A DNA stretch of 64,000 nt, taken from positions 124,001 through 188,000 of the forward strand of contig NZ_JAAUWT010000006.1 of NCBI RefSeq assembly GCF_014694455.1, read 5' to 3'. Below, piece after piece: positions 19,001 to 27,997 of the stretch. Source of the DNA: Vibrio sp. S9_S30. Its GTDB lineage: Bacteria > Pseudomonadota > Gammaproteobacteria > Enterobacterales > Vibrionaceae. The translations under genes were made by a program, and so were the position numbers. How positions within the stretch are numbered: position 1 is the first letter of the stretch; the number at the start of each line of letters is the position of its first letter. A model generated the notes under the pieces. That model was not told where the DNA came from. It did not search any database and worked only from the letters and a program-made list of their open reading frames with translations.

Positions 19001-20017
19001 ATGTTAAAAAACACACTCGTAAAATCTCTTCTTGTCGCCACCACACTTGCGGCTTCGGTTTCGGGAGTCGCATCGGCAGCGGAAAATCGCAGCTACATTT
19101 TAGCCACCGCATCGACTGGGGGAACTTACTATCCCGTCGGGGTTGCATTGGCAACATTAAGTAAAATTAAGTTGGAACCCAAATATAAGTTTGCATTGTC
19201 TGCGATCAGCTCTGCTGGGTCGGGTGAAAACGTAAAACTGCTTAGAGAGAATGAAGCGCAGTTTGCCATTCTTCAAGGTTTATACGGTGCTTGGGCATGG
19301 AATGGCGAAGGCAAAGTAAAACAATCTGGTCCTCAGAAGAATTTACGTTCTGTCACCATGCTTTGGCAAAACGTCGAGCATTTTGTTGTGCGTTCTCAGT
19401 TTGCAAAAACAGGAACGGTGAGCGACTTGGCACAGATGAACGGTAAGAAATTCTCCATTGGTAAAAAGAATTCGGGTACAGAAGGATCGGGGCGTCAGAT
19501 TATGTCTGGCTTAAACGTTAACCCAGATACATTTAACCTTGCTTACCTCGGCTATGGTGCCAGCGCCGATGCACTACAAAACGGCGCAATTGATGGCATG
19601 AACACCCCCGCCGGTGTGCCAGTCAGTGCCGTGACACGTGCTTACGCCGCGCTTGGTAATCAGATCCAAGTATTGAACTTTACGGATGAACAAATCAAAG
19701 AAGCCAACAATGGGTATGAATTGTGGACGCGCTTCGTGATCCCAGCCAACACTTACCCTGGTCAAGACAAAGACATCAATACGATTGCGCAGCCTAATTT
19801 CTTAGCCGTTCGTGATGACATTAGCGATGATGATGTTTACATGCTAACTAAAACCATCTACGAAAACCTGACTTTCTTAAACGGCATTCATAAAGCCACC
19901 AAAGCGATGGCGATTGAAAAAGCGATTTCCGGCTTGCCTGTGCCACTGCACCCTGGCGCGGCTCGTTACTACAAAGAACAAGGTATTACTATTCCGTCGC
20001 ACCTTATTGTTCAATAG
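19001..20017 (+). CDS. TAXI-type TRAP transporter solute-binding protein
   Basis: A 338-residue periplasmic binding protein that captures a solute for the TRAP permease downstream. A signal peptide ends at about residue 26 (GVASAAEN). The mature N-terminus SYILATASTGGTYYPVGVAL is the TAXI signature, and KKFSIGKKNSGTEGSGRQI and YLGYGASADALQNGAIDG follow the family. The ATG at 19001 is preferred over 18989 because GGAG sits 6 bases upstream. Structurally studied TAXI proteins bind glutamate or related acids; the ligand here is not shown. It is the first gene of a sigma-54-controlled unit with the fused permease. The stop codon lies in a tandem repeat. Confidence 0.93.
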   Translation: MLKNTLVKSLLVATTLAASVSGVASAAENRSYILATASTGGTYYPVGVALATLSKIKLEPKYKFALSAISSAGSGENVKLLRENEAQFAILQGLYGAWAWNGEGKVKQSGPQKNLRSVTMLWQNVEHFVVRSQFAKTGTVSDLAQMNGKKFSIGKKNSGTEGSGRQIMSGLNVNPDTFNLAYLGYGASADALQNGAIDGMNTPAGVPVSAVTRAYAALGNQIQVLNFTDEQIKEANNGYELWTRFVIPANTYPGQDKDINTIAQPNFLAVRDDISDDDVYMLTKTIYENLTFLNGIHKATKAMAIEKAISGLPVPLHPGAARYYKEQGITIPSHLIVQ

Positions 20018-20143
20018 TTTTTGACCAATAGTTTTTGAGCAATAGCTTTTGATCAATAGCTTTTGATCAATAGCTTTTGACTCGTGGTTTTTGATCAATG
20101 GCTGTTTGGTCAACAGCGTTATCGATCAACAGCGTTATCGCTC
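20013..20143. repeat. Degenerate 14-16 bp tandem repeat array
   Basis: About nine units follow one another: AATAGTTTTTGACC, AATAGTTTTTGAGC, AATAGCTTTTGATC twice, AATAGCTTTTGACT, then diverged copies and two copies of AACAGCGTTATCGMTC. The TAG stop of the TAXI binding-protein gene lies in the first unit. The array fills most of the gap before the permease start. Confidence 0.85.
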
Positions 20144-20219
20144 AATAACCCTCACTGCACCCGAACTGAGTCCCCCTCGGCTCGGGTACAGTTTTTCTGC
20201 CGTACATGAGGAAAAGATC

Positions 20220-22337
20220 ATGGAAGAAAAACAAGACGTCGAGTTGGCGCAATTTGAGTTGCCCATAAGAACGGATTTTCCGTGGCTAACGACGTTTATC
20301 ACGGCTGTAGGCATTGTACTGGCTGGGCTGCATATTTGGTTTAACACCTTGGCGACGTTGCCGGAGTTGTGGGTTTCAGCCACGCATTTTGCCGGTTTTT
20401 CATTGATGTGCGCGCTGCTGTACCCTGCTCGGAAAGGCTGGAAAAAGAGCCGATTTGCACTCGCCATTGATATGGTTATTGCCGCCGCTGCGGTATCTTG
20501 TTTGATTTATATCCCACTCGCGGAAGACGCCTTGTATGAACGTGGCGTGAAGTTCGTTACGTCCGATTGGGTGTTTTCATTAATGAGTATGATCATTGTC
20601 CTTGAAGTCATTCGACGAACGATTGGCTGGTTCATACCCGTGCTGATTGTTATCTCGCTGACGTATGTCGTGTGGTGGGGGCAATGGGTTCCCGGTATCT
20701 TTCACTTTCCGGGGTTGAGTGCAGAAACCTTACTTTATCGCAGTTTCTACAGTTCCGAGGGCATGTTCGGTACGATCTCCAGAATCAGCTGGAGTTACGT
20801 GTTCATGTTCATTCTCTTTGGGGCCTTTCTTGTCCGGTCTGGTGCCGGAGATTTCATTATTGATGTTTCCCGTGCAGCAGCCAACAAAGTGATCGGCGGG
20901 CCGGGTTTTGTTGCTGTGATGGGGTCGGGGTTAATGGGATCGGTTTCGGGTTCCAGCGTGGCCAATACGGTTTCAACGGGAGTGATTACCATCCCACTTA
21001 TGCAGCGAGCTGGGTTTCCTTCGAGGTTTGCAGCCGGTGTTGAAGCCGCCGCTTCAACCGGCGGGCAGTTAATGCCACCCGTTATGGGGGCTGGTGCTTT
21101 TATCATGGCATCTTATACACAGATTCCTTATGTCGATATTGTGGCTGTTTCCATCGTTCCAGCGTTGATTTACTTTCTCTCTGTCGCGTTTTTTGTTCGG
21201 ATAGAGGCAAAAAGAAGTGGCGTGCATCAAGTCGAAGAGAACAGTGTACCAATACTTAAAGTGCTGGCATCTGGCTGGCATTACCTTATTCCCTTAGTCG
21301 TGCTGGTTTACTTGCTTGTTTCTGGTTTTACACCAACCTATGCTGCGGGTATCTCTATCATATCGGTTGTGGTTTCCTCTTGGTTGTCACCGAATAAAAT
21401 GGGCATAAAAGCGATCTTTGAAGCACTGGCACAAGGGTCGAGAAACATGGCCACCACCGCTGTGTTATTAACGGGTATCGGGCTTGTCATCAATGTGATC
21501 AGCACAACGGGTATTGGAAATACCTTCTCGTTAATGATCAATGAATGGGCGAGTGGCTCCTTGATGGTCATGCTGGTGCTGATAGCCCTTGCTTCCTTAA
21601 TTTTGGGGATGGGGCTGCCAGTCACCGCGGCGTATATCGTGCTCGGCACTTTGTCTGCACCTGCGCTTTATAACTTGATCGCTCAAGACCAATTGCTAGA
21701 AATGCTGACGTTAGGGCAACTACCCGAGCAAGCTCAAGCCATATTTATGCTGGTGGCGCCGGATCAGCTTGCCTTGTTGAATGCGCCAATGGCGGTAGAG
21801 AAAGCGCAAAGCTTGATAGCCTTAGTGCCTGCGGAATTTTTACCGACGTTGTTGGAACAAGCCATTGGGTTAGAGAGCGTTGGGCTTGCCTTGCTTGCCG
21901 CCCATTTGATCATCTTCTGGTTATCGCAAGACAGTAATGTCACGCCCCCAGTTTGCTTAACCGCGTTTGCCGCTGCAACCATTGCGCGAACCCCCCCGAT
22001 GCGAACGGGGCTCACGGCATGGAAAATTGCAAAAGGGCTGTATATCGTGCCGGTTCTAATGGCCTATACCGCCTTGGTGAGCTGGGATCTCATTTCGGTC
22101 ATCTCGATTGGTGTCTTCTCCGTATTCGGCGTCTATGCCCTTATCGCGGCGTTAGAAGGTTACTTGGAATCGCCTTTAAGCGCGGGGTTACGAATCGTTA
22201 TCGCAACGCTTGGTGTGGTTATGATGTGGCCAGATGTGCCGCTAGCGTTGCGTGTGGCGGCCGTTCTGGTATTTGTCGGGCTATTTTATTACAGCTACCA
22301 AAATGACAAAGTGGTGGGCGAAATGGAGACCCGTTGA
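20220..22337 (+). CDS. TRAP transporter permease, fused 4TM/12TM (DctQM type)
   Basis: A 705-residue integral membrane protein combining the small (DctQ) and large (DctM) TRAP subunits, the usual form for TAXI systems. The N-terminal four spans lie in residues 25-180, then a long DctM-like region with the conserved GSGLMGSVSGSSVANTVSTG segment and the GVEAAASTGGQLMPPVMGAGAF motif, both near the sodium and substrate sites. A later repeat LGMGLPVTAAYIVLG marks the second half. ATG at 20220 is chosen for GAGGA 7 bases upstream; the longer frame from 20091 reads through repeats. It works with the binding protein upstream in sodium-driven uptake. Confidence 0.92.
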   Translation: MEEKQDVELAQFELPIRTDFPWLTTFITAVGIVLAGLHIWFNTLATLPELWVSATHFAGFSLMCALLYPARKGWKKSRFALAIDMVIAAAAVSCLIYIPLAEDALYERGVKFVTSDWVFSLMSMIIVLEVIRRTIGWFIPVLIVISLTYVVWWGQWVPGIFHFPGLSAETLLYRSFYSSEGMFGTISRISWSYVFMFILFGAFLVRSGAGDFIIDVSRAAANKVIGGPGFVAVMGSGLMGSVSGSSVANTVSTGVITIPLMQRAGFPSRFAAGVEAAASTGGQLMPPVMGAGAFIMASYTQIPYVDIVAVSIVPALIYFLSVAFFVRIEAKRSGVHQVEENSVPILKVLASGWHYLIPLVVLVYLLVSGFTPTYAAGISIISVVVSSWLSPNKMGIKAIFEALAQGSRNMATTAVLLTGIGLVINVISTTGIGNTFSLMINEWASGSLMVMLVLIALASLILGMGLPVTAAYIVLGTLSAPALYNLIAQDQLLEMLTLGQLPEQAQAIFMLVAPDQLALLNAPMAVEKAQSLIALVPAEFLPTLLEQAIGLESVGLALLAAHLIIFWLSQDSNVTPPVCLTAFAAATIARTPPMRTGLTAWKIAKGLYIVPVLMAYTALVSWDLISVISIGVFSVFGVYALIAALEGYLESPLSAGLRIVIATLGVVMMWPDVPLALRVAAVLVFVGLFYYSYQNDKVVGEMETR

Positions 22338-22349
22338 TTTGATCTTGTT

Positions 22350-24536
22350 CTAGTTGGCCTTCTTCAAGCTTAATACAAACGTCATCCCGGCTTCGTGTGT
22401 GGGGGGGGCGCTTTTTTTCAGCGCTGGGAGGCTAGCGTTGTTTGTTGCCCATACCTTGCCTTGCATTTCTTTCATGCTGTTTGCGGATATTGCTAAGCCT
22501 AGCCCTAACCCTTGTCCTACCTTCTTACTGGTGTAAAAAGGTTCGAATAGGTGTTGTAGTGCGTCATCGGTTGACCCTGTACCGTTATCTCTAATATGAA
22601 GCTCAATGGTGTTGTCTAAAACCACCCCCTTGATCTTCAGGGTTGGGGCGGATGATGGATTCATCGCATCAACCGCATTGGATATCAGATTCCCAATCAC
22701 CAGCGCCAGTCGATGTGGCTCCCCCAGTGCATCAGGCATCGGGTTTGGCCAACTTACGGTGACCTGAATAGGCTGGAGTGTGTCGGCATGGAGCTGAAGC
22801 ACTTCCTCGGTTATCGTTGGAATGGAGAGCGGAACCAGTGCTTGAGAGCGGCTGTAAGAGAACGTTTTAAGCTCACTGGTCATTGTCGCCATCCGGTCAA
22901 TTAGGCTGTCTACTAGCTTCATATTTGCCTTGAGTAAATCGGTTTCCTGACGTTCTATCAGCACGCCGCTGCTCGATAATAAGGTTCTAATGCCCGTTAA
23001 AGGCTGATTGAGTTCATGAGTGATGGCACTCGACATTCGGCCTAGTGCCGCCATTTTGCTGTTTTGAACCAGTTCATCTTGCGCGGCTTCGAGAGCCAGC
23101 GTTCTGGCTTTGACGCGCTCTTCCAATTCTAGGTTCGCTTTTTGAAGGGCGTTTTCCGCCTTTTTTCGTTTGCTGATATCGATGAGAGTGACAAGGTAAC
23201 CGGATTGCGCACCAAATGTCAGGTAAGTCAGAGAGAAAAGCACGGGAAAACGAGAACCATCACTGCGCTGTGCCATCACTTCTACGGCGCTAAGTTCTGT
23301 GATGTCTTTATTTTTGTGCTGTGAGAAGCCAGATTGTTTCGATAAATCAGATTGTTTCGAGAAGCCAGATTGTCTCGAGAAATTAGCGTGTGTCGATAAA
23401 CTTTTTAGCATCGACATAACCGTGGTATTGCCCACCATGGTTTCAAACAACTGCCAGGCTTCCATATGGGTGGCGAGCGGTTCAGACAAACCAAAATAGC
23501 GCAATGCCATAGGGTTGATGTAGGCAACACGGCCTTGTCCCGTCAGCATCAGCAAGCCGACATTGGTCTTCGATATGATGGTGCGTAGCTGCCTTTCTGA
23601 ATCGGAGATCGCTTGTTGCAGGGCTTCCCTTGAGCGGATTTTTTGCCTTCTTTCAATCGTTAACATAATAACCACTAGGATCAACAGCATCACAATCGTG
23701 GCTATCAACATAACGGTGTTTACGGTGTCATCAAGCTCCTTGATGGGGGTTAAGTAATGAATGTTCCACTTCAAGTCATCCAAGCTTACGCTCTGAACCA
23801 AATAAGGCTGGTTTTCAATCGAAACGAGGCTCACTTCCGTGCCATCAGGGAGCAAAAACGGGCTGAACGGTGGCATGGTGTCTTTGCCAATTTGGCGTTT
23901 CAATATGGATTGAGAGCTTGTGAGGAAGAAGCGCTTTTGGCGATCACTGATCAACACAAATTCGTTGTTGGCTAGCCAAGACTCAGACAGCGTTTGAAGG
24001 TTTATCCTTGCTACCGCGATCCCAATCAAGCCTTGAGAACCGTAAATTGGGGCGGCGCGATAATAGCGTGCTTGCCCTTGAGAAAGGTAGTTCAGGGTGA
24101 CCACCTCTCCTCCCAACTGCTGCATTAATGAGGTAATGGCTAAGCCATCGGATTCGCGCCATTGATAAACTGGGCTGCTACTGGCAACGAAAGCCCCCTT
24201 AAAATCGAGTAAATACCAGCCACGAGTTTGAGACGCTTTATCCAATTGAGCCAAGTAGGTTTCGACGGCATCTCTTTGAGAGACATCGCCTTCCAATAAC
24301 GCTCGGCTGGGTTGGTGCTCTGCAATTAAATAGGGTAGGAAATCGTACCGTGCTAGGGTTCGGCGGATATCGCCCACATAGATAAGCAATCGATCCTGAC
24401 CGCTCAGATGCGTGCTGTCTAACAACCAACCTTTGGTGGTGTCTCGGATGAAGAGCAATGTTAGGCTCATTGCCAAAACGATTAGGAGGACAATAGGCAG
24501 TTTTCGAAAGGGGTGTGACGGCGTTTTGTTCTCCAT
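22350..24536 (-). CDS. DctB-like sensor histidine kinase with PAS domain
   Basis: A 728-residue membrane kinase. Order: a span at about 15-33; a periplasmic sensor of about 240 residues (Cache-like, GWYLLDFKGAFVASS); a second span about 275-297; a coiled linker; a PAS domain about 315-455; a second coiled segment; then HisKA with ITHELNQPL and phospho-acceptor His507; and HATPase with GNLISNAVDAM and GQGLGLGLAI. This is the DctB class that pairs with sigma-54 response regulators. An insertion inside PAS (about residues 378-408) is a hexapeptide repeat. The start ATG 24536 lies in a 17-bp tandem array. It is convergent with the transporter and the regulator gene lies on the other side. Confidence 0.9.
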   Translation of the reverse strand: MENKTPSHPFRKLPIVLLIVLAMSLTLLFIRDTTKGWLLDSTHLSGQDRLLIYVGDIRRTLARYDFLPYLIAEHQPSRALLEGDVSQRDAVETYLAQLDKASQTRGWYLLDFKGAFVASSSPVYQWRESDGLAITSLMQQLGGEVVTLNYLSQGQARYYRAAPIYGSQGLIGIAVARINLQTLSESWLANNEFVLISDRQKRFFLTSSQSILKRQIGKDTMPPFSPFLLPDGTEVSLVSIENQPYLVQSVSLDDLKWNIHYLTPIKELDDTVNTVMLIATIVMLLILVVIMLTIERRQKIRSREALQQAISDSERQLRTIISKTNVGLLMLTGQGRVAYINPMALRYFGLSEPLATHMEAWQLFETMVGNTTVMSMLKSLSTHANFSRQSGFSKQSDLSKQSGFSQHKNKDITELSAVEVMAQRSDGSRFPVLFSLTYLTFGAQSGYLVTLIDISKRKKAENALQKANLELEERVKARTLALEAAQDELVQNSKMAALGRMSSAITHELNQPLTGIRTLLSSSGVLIERQETDLLKANMKLVDSLIDRMATMTSELKTFSYSRSQALVPLSIPTITEEVLQLHADTLQPIQVTVSWPNPMPDALGEPHRLALVIGNLISNAVDAMNPSSAPTLKIKGVVLDNTIELHIRDNGTGSTDDALQHLFEPFYTSKKVGQGLGLGLAISANSMKEMQGKVWATNNASLPALKKSAPPTHEAGMTFVLSLKKAN
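23313..23402. repeat. In-frame 18-bp tandem repeat inside the kinase gene
   Basis: Units AGATTGTTTCGATAAATC (23331), AGATTGTTTCGAGAAGCC (23349) and AGATTGTCTCGAGAAATT (23367) plus two diverged flanking copies. They encode hexapeptides NFSRQS, GFSKQS, DLSKQS, GFSQHK in the PAS region, so copy changes keep the reading frame. Confidence 0.85.
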
Positions 24537-24680
24537 CACTGATTGTTCTCCATTACTGACGGTTCTCGGTTATTTTTCGTTCTCGGTTGCTGACGGTTCT
24601 TGGTTACTGATCGTTCTTGGTTACTGATCATGCTCGGTTACCGACGGTTCCCAGTCGCTTCTCGTCCTTAGTCACTATTT
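24528..24680. repeat. Nine-unit 17-bp tandem array across the kinase start
   Basis: Units start at 24528, 24545, 24562, 24579, 24596, 24613, 24630, 24647 and 24664; the fifth and sixth are identical (GTTCTTGGTTACTGATC). The kinase start codon lies in the first unit. In minus-strand RNA the first two units each contain an ATGGAGAAC, so a five-codon frame MENNQ ends with TGA overlapping the kinase ATG. Confidence 0.85.
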
Positions 24681-24768
24681 GACACTGAGTTTAGCAAAAG
24701 AACTGTCTACAACGGTTCACATGTAACAAAATTGTGAGATATGACAGAACGCTCAATAGGAGGGATGT

Positions 24769-25971
24769 GTGCAATATGATTACGTTGTATTAGGGGGAGG
24801 TATTGTCGGGGTATCCACAGCATGGCAGCTCCAACAAAACGAACCCAGTGCGCGGATTTTGCTTATCGAAAAGGAAAAGCAACTCGCCATGCATCAGACT
24901 GGGCACAACAGTGGCGTTATTCATGCTGGGGTTTACTATGCGCCAGGCAGTTTGAAAGCTCGGTTTTGTCGTGAGGGTGTGGATGCAACCAAGGCGTTCT
25001 GTGCGAAGCATGATATTCCGGTCGAAAACTGCGGCAAACTTTTAGTGGCAACAAATTCTGTCGAGGTTAAGCGGATGGAAGCCTTATTCGAGCGATGCCA
25101 AGCCAATGGTATTGATGTCGAGATGTTGTCTGAAGAACAGTTAAAAGCACGTGAACCCAATATTACGGGGTTAGGGGCGATCTATGTGTCGACCACCAGT
25201 ATCGTCAACTACACCAAAGTCTGCATGGCCATGGCAGCAGAATTTACCGATCTAGGGGGAGAGATTCGATTCAATGCCAAGGTAACACATTTAATTGAGA
25301 GCGCTGAAAGCGTAGAAGTGTGGGTTGACGGTGGGATCGTCGACACCCAGTTTCTTGTCGCCTGTTGTGGCTTAATGGCGGATCGTGTCGCCAAGCTCAT
25401 GGGGTTGCCTACCGATTTTCAGATAGTGCCTTTTCGGGGCGAGTACTATCGATTGGCGGAAAAGCACAATCAGGTTGTCAATCACCTGATTTATCCTATC
25501 CCTGATCCGGACCTCCCATTTCTTGGTGTGCATTTGACTCGAATGATCGATGGTTCTGTGACCGTCGGTCCTAATGCGGTTCAAGGCTGGAAAAGGGAAG
25601 GGTATGGGGCGCTCAATTTTAGCTTGAAAGACACCATTGAAATGATGCGCTTTGAAGGCTTTTGGAAAGTGCTTACCAAGCATTTGAAAGCGGGGCTAGA
25701 AGAAACCAAAAATTCATGGTGGAAGCCCGGCTACCTTAAGCTCGTTAATAAATATTGCCCCGCAATCGCGCTCGGTGATCTCGAACCTTACCCAGCAGGG
25801 ATCCGCGCTCAGGCCGTGATGAAAGACGGCACCTTAGTTCATGATTTTTTGTTTGTGGAATCCAAACGCAGTTTGCATGTATGCAACGCACCTTCTCCAG
25901 CGGCCACTTCCGCGATCCCCATTGGGCATTACATTTGTGAGAAAGTGGCGAAGCTGAGAGATAAGAGATAA
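24769..25971 (+). CDS. lhgO: L-2-hydroxyglutarate dehydrogenase/oxidase
   Basis: A 400-residue FAD enzyme that oxidises L-2-hydroxyglutarate to 2-oxoglutarate, in E. coli delivering electrons to the membrane quinone pool. It matches LhgO (YgaF) throughout: the dinucleotide-binding VVLGGGIVGVSTAWQL, HQTGHNSGVIHAGVYY, GEYYRLAEKHNQVVNHLIYPIPDP, FLGVHLTRMIDGSVTVGPNAV and CNAPSPAATSAIPIG. It starts with GTG at 24769 after AGGAGGG. It is next to the TAXI transporter and its kinase, so the transporter may carry a C5 dicarboxylate linked to this reaction; that link is inference. The stop codon lies in a 7-bp tandem repeat. Confidence 0.95.
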   Translation: MQYDYVVLGGGIVGVSTAWQLQQNEPSARILLIEKEKQLAMHQTGHNSGVIHAGVYYAPGSLKARFCREGVDATKAFCAKHDIPVENCGKLLVATNSVEVKRMEALFERCQANGIDVEMLSEEQLKAREPNITGLGAIYVSTTSIVNYTKVCMAMAAEFTDLGGEIRFNAKVTHLIESAESVEVWVDGGIVDTQFLVACCGLMADRVAKLMGLPTDFQIVPFRGEYYRLAEKHNQVVNHLIYPIPDPDLPFLGVHLTRMIDGSVTVGPNAVQGWKREGYGALNFSLKDTIEMMRFEGFWKVLTKHLKAGLEETKNSWWKPGYLKLVNKYCPAIALGDLEPYPAGIRAQAVMKDGTLVHDFLFVESKRSLHVCNAPSPAATSAIPIGHYICEKVAKLRDKR

Positions 25972-25972
25972 G
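25957..25972. repeat. 7-bp tandem duplication at the lhgO stop
   Basis: GAGATAA is repeated directly (GAGATAAGAGATAAGAG) and the second copy contains the TAA stop of lhgO. Confidence 0.6.
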
Positions 25973-26059
25973 AGAAATAGAAATCAAAATGCCTGATGGA
26001 TAAGTCAGGCGTGGGTGTTTACTCGCTTTTGTTTTTTCGGACGATGACGTTACTCACTG

Positions 26060-27328
26060 CTACGTTTTGGTCGCGAACGGCTTACGCTTTCTGGCGGTCG
26101 GTATTTGCAGCAGGGCGAAAACAACTATGGCATAAAGCATTGCCCACCCCAAACAAGCAAACACCAACACGCAGAGCACCAAAGACAGCCAAGCCAAACC
26201 TTTTGCTGCGCCAGTCAGCAGTTTGACCGCGGATAACATCGCCAGAAGATAAATCAAGACGAAGATACCATTGGCGAGTTTAACAAACATCTCCAAATCC
26301 AGACCCACCACTCGCCCAAAAAGTAAGGAAAGCAATAGCGTCATGCTGATGACGTACGTCGCGTTTGCAGGTACGCCTCTGGAGGAAACTTTGGCTAATT
26401 TACCGTTTGGCTTATGTTGGCGAGCTTGGCTCCAAAGCATACGAGACAGGCTCTGAAGGTAAAGATTCACGCTGGCAAAACAAGCCAGAAAGGCAATAAT
26501 GCTGATAACCACTCGGCTGCCTTCGCCAAACAGATGAGCGGTGATCCACGGTATTGCTCCGGTTTCCATTTCTGTAGTGCCGTAAGCGTGGAATTTCAAC
26601 ACAACAACCGAACACGCCCAATACGTTAACCCCGCAACAAAACACCCTAAAATGATGGCGATAGGAAAATCCCTTTCTGGGTTTTTAAATTCTTCTCCCA
26701 TGTGCGCAAACGCTTCAATGCCCACAAAGCACCAAAACATCACAGCGAGAGCCGAGCCAACAGGCACCCATTCAACAGAAGAGAAAGCAGGCATGGTGAG
26801 GTCGGAAGGTTGAACGTCACCTTGCCAAAAAAACAAGATGATCAAAGTAAACAGGCACAGTGCGATGAGCGTTTGGAGTTGAGAGGACGATTTACTGCCC
26901 AATAGGTTTACGCCGAGCAGCAGCGCAACGGTAAAGCCCTCTGCGACAAATTGAGATTGCACCACTTCTGGCAGCCAAGGCTTTGCAAAGCTGGCAGCGA
27001 GTGCAACGGCTGCTGGTACGCCAACAGGAATGACCGACAAAAATAACCAAGCGACACTTCGTTCTAGCCTGGCGTTGAACGCCAGCTTAACAAAATGTGC
27101 CGTTCCACCCGCATTTGGGTGGCGGCGACCCAGCATGGCAAACGTTAAGGCGATAGGGCAAATCGCCGCAAACAGTATCACCCACGACCATAGTGACGCT
27201 TTTTCCGCAATACCTGCGGTTATGGCTGGAATCATAAATAGACCCGTACCAAGCAAAGTGGTAGAGAGCTGTCCGACACCTGAGATCAGGGTGATTTCTT
27301 TTTTGAGTTCGTGCACTGCTTCGTCCAT
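26060..27328 (-). CDS. YjeH-like amino acid exporter (APC family)
   Basis: A 422-residue transporter of about 12 spans closest to E. coli YjeH, an exporter of methionine and branched-chain amino acids. Matching segments include GVGQLSTTLLGTGLFMIPAI, GRRHPNAGGTAHFVKLAF, RLERSVAWLFLSVIPVGVPAAV and EEFKNPERDFP. The start at 27328 (MDEAVHELKKEI) aligns with the family; an in-frame ATG at 27382 would add 18 residues, and neither start has a good ribosome site. It is divergent from an Lrp/AsnC regulator 156 bp away, a layout typical of amino-acid-induced export. Confidence 0.85.
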   Translation of the reverse strand: MDEAVHELKKEITLISGVGQLSTTLLGTGLFMIPAITAGIAEKASLWSWVILFAAICPIALTFAMLGRRHPNAGGTAHFVKLAFNARLERSVAWLFLSVIPVGVPAAVALAASFAKPWLPEVVQSQFVAEGFTVALLLGVNLLGSKSSSQLQTLIALCLFTLIILFFWQGDVQPSDLTMPAFSSVEWVPVGSALAVMFWCFVGIEAFAHMGEEFKNPERDFPIAIILGCFVAGLTYWACSVVVLKFHAYGTTEMETGAIPWITAHLFGEGSRVVISIIAFLACFASVNLYLQSLSRMLWSQARQHKPNGKLAKVSSRGVPANATYVISMTLLLSLLFGRVVGLDLEMFVKLANGIFVLIYLLAMLSAVKLLTGAAKGLAWLSLVLCVLVFACLGWAMLYAIVVFALLQIPTARKRKPFATKT

Positions 27329-27484
27329 GAAGAATAATTGGTCAACAGACTCAAGACTATATTCTTTATGCTCAATATACATCTGGCAAAATGACGAAAC
27401 ACTCCGTTAAAATGACACTTTTCACAGACACTTTGTCTCGGTAGCGCACGCTCTACCCGTATCAATGAGAAGAAAGGGAAACCA

Positions 27485-27922
27485 TTGGATAAGTTTGATA
27501 AGGAAATCCTGTCGATTTTGGCGCAAGACGGTCGGCGCTCGGTCAGCGACATAGCGCGAGCAGTGAACCTGTCTCGTAGTGCCATAACGTCCAGAATAAA
27601 GAAGTTGGAAGACGATGGCGTGATTCTTGGTTATCAAGTGAAAATCGCCCCGCCAGATGCCTCATTGAGCGCCTATATTGCGCTGTATTTTGATACCTCG
27701 CGAGCCGAGTACAGTTGCGATACCTATGGCGCTAAATTGGCAGATATTCCTGAAATTAAATGGGTGCATACCATCAGTGGCGAAACCGATATGATGGTGT
27801 TTATTGAAGCGCCAACCATGAAGCGGTTGAATGAAATTCGGGATGAACTTCAGGCAATGCCTCACTTAAAGCATTTGATCACACACACCGTATTAGCAGA
27901 GTTTTTCAACCGGCGATTTTAA
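27485..27922 (+). CDS. Lrp/AsnC family transcriptional regulator
   Basis: A 145-residue regulator with an N-terminal winged helix (LDKEILSILAQDGRRSVSDIARAVNLSRSAITSRIKKLEDDGVI) and a C-terminal ligand-binding RAM domain (KWVHTISGETDMMVFIEAPTM). These proteins sense amino acids and form octamers. It appears to start with TTG at 27485 after AAAGGG. It is divergent from the YjeH-like exporter and is the likely regulator of that gene and of itself. A tandem repeat of CCTAACCA follows the stop. Confidence 0.88.
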   Translation: MDKFDKEILSILAQDGRRSVSDIARAVNLSRSAITSRIKKLEDDGVILGYQVKIAPPDASLSAYIALYFDTSRAEYSCDTYGAKLADIPEIKWVHTISGETDMMVFIEAPTMKRLNEIRDELQAMPHLKHLITHTVLAEFFNRRF

Positions 27923-27938
27923 TGTGATGCGTCTACGC

Positions 27939-27976
27939 TCGACCGCCTAACCACCTAACCACCTAACTACCTAACC
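27939..27976. repeat. 8-bp tandem repeat, about four units
   Basis: CCTAACCA repeats with a CCTAACTA variant between the convergent AsnC-type regulator and MocR-type regulator genes, ending at CCTAACCG. Confidence 0.8.
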
Positions 27977-27997
27977 GCGCCTCAATCAAAGGGCGTA

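Noticed and set aside
24528..24680. CRISPR-like appearance of the 17-bp array
   Set aside because: Units are contiguous with no spacers, and no cas genes are present.
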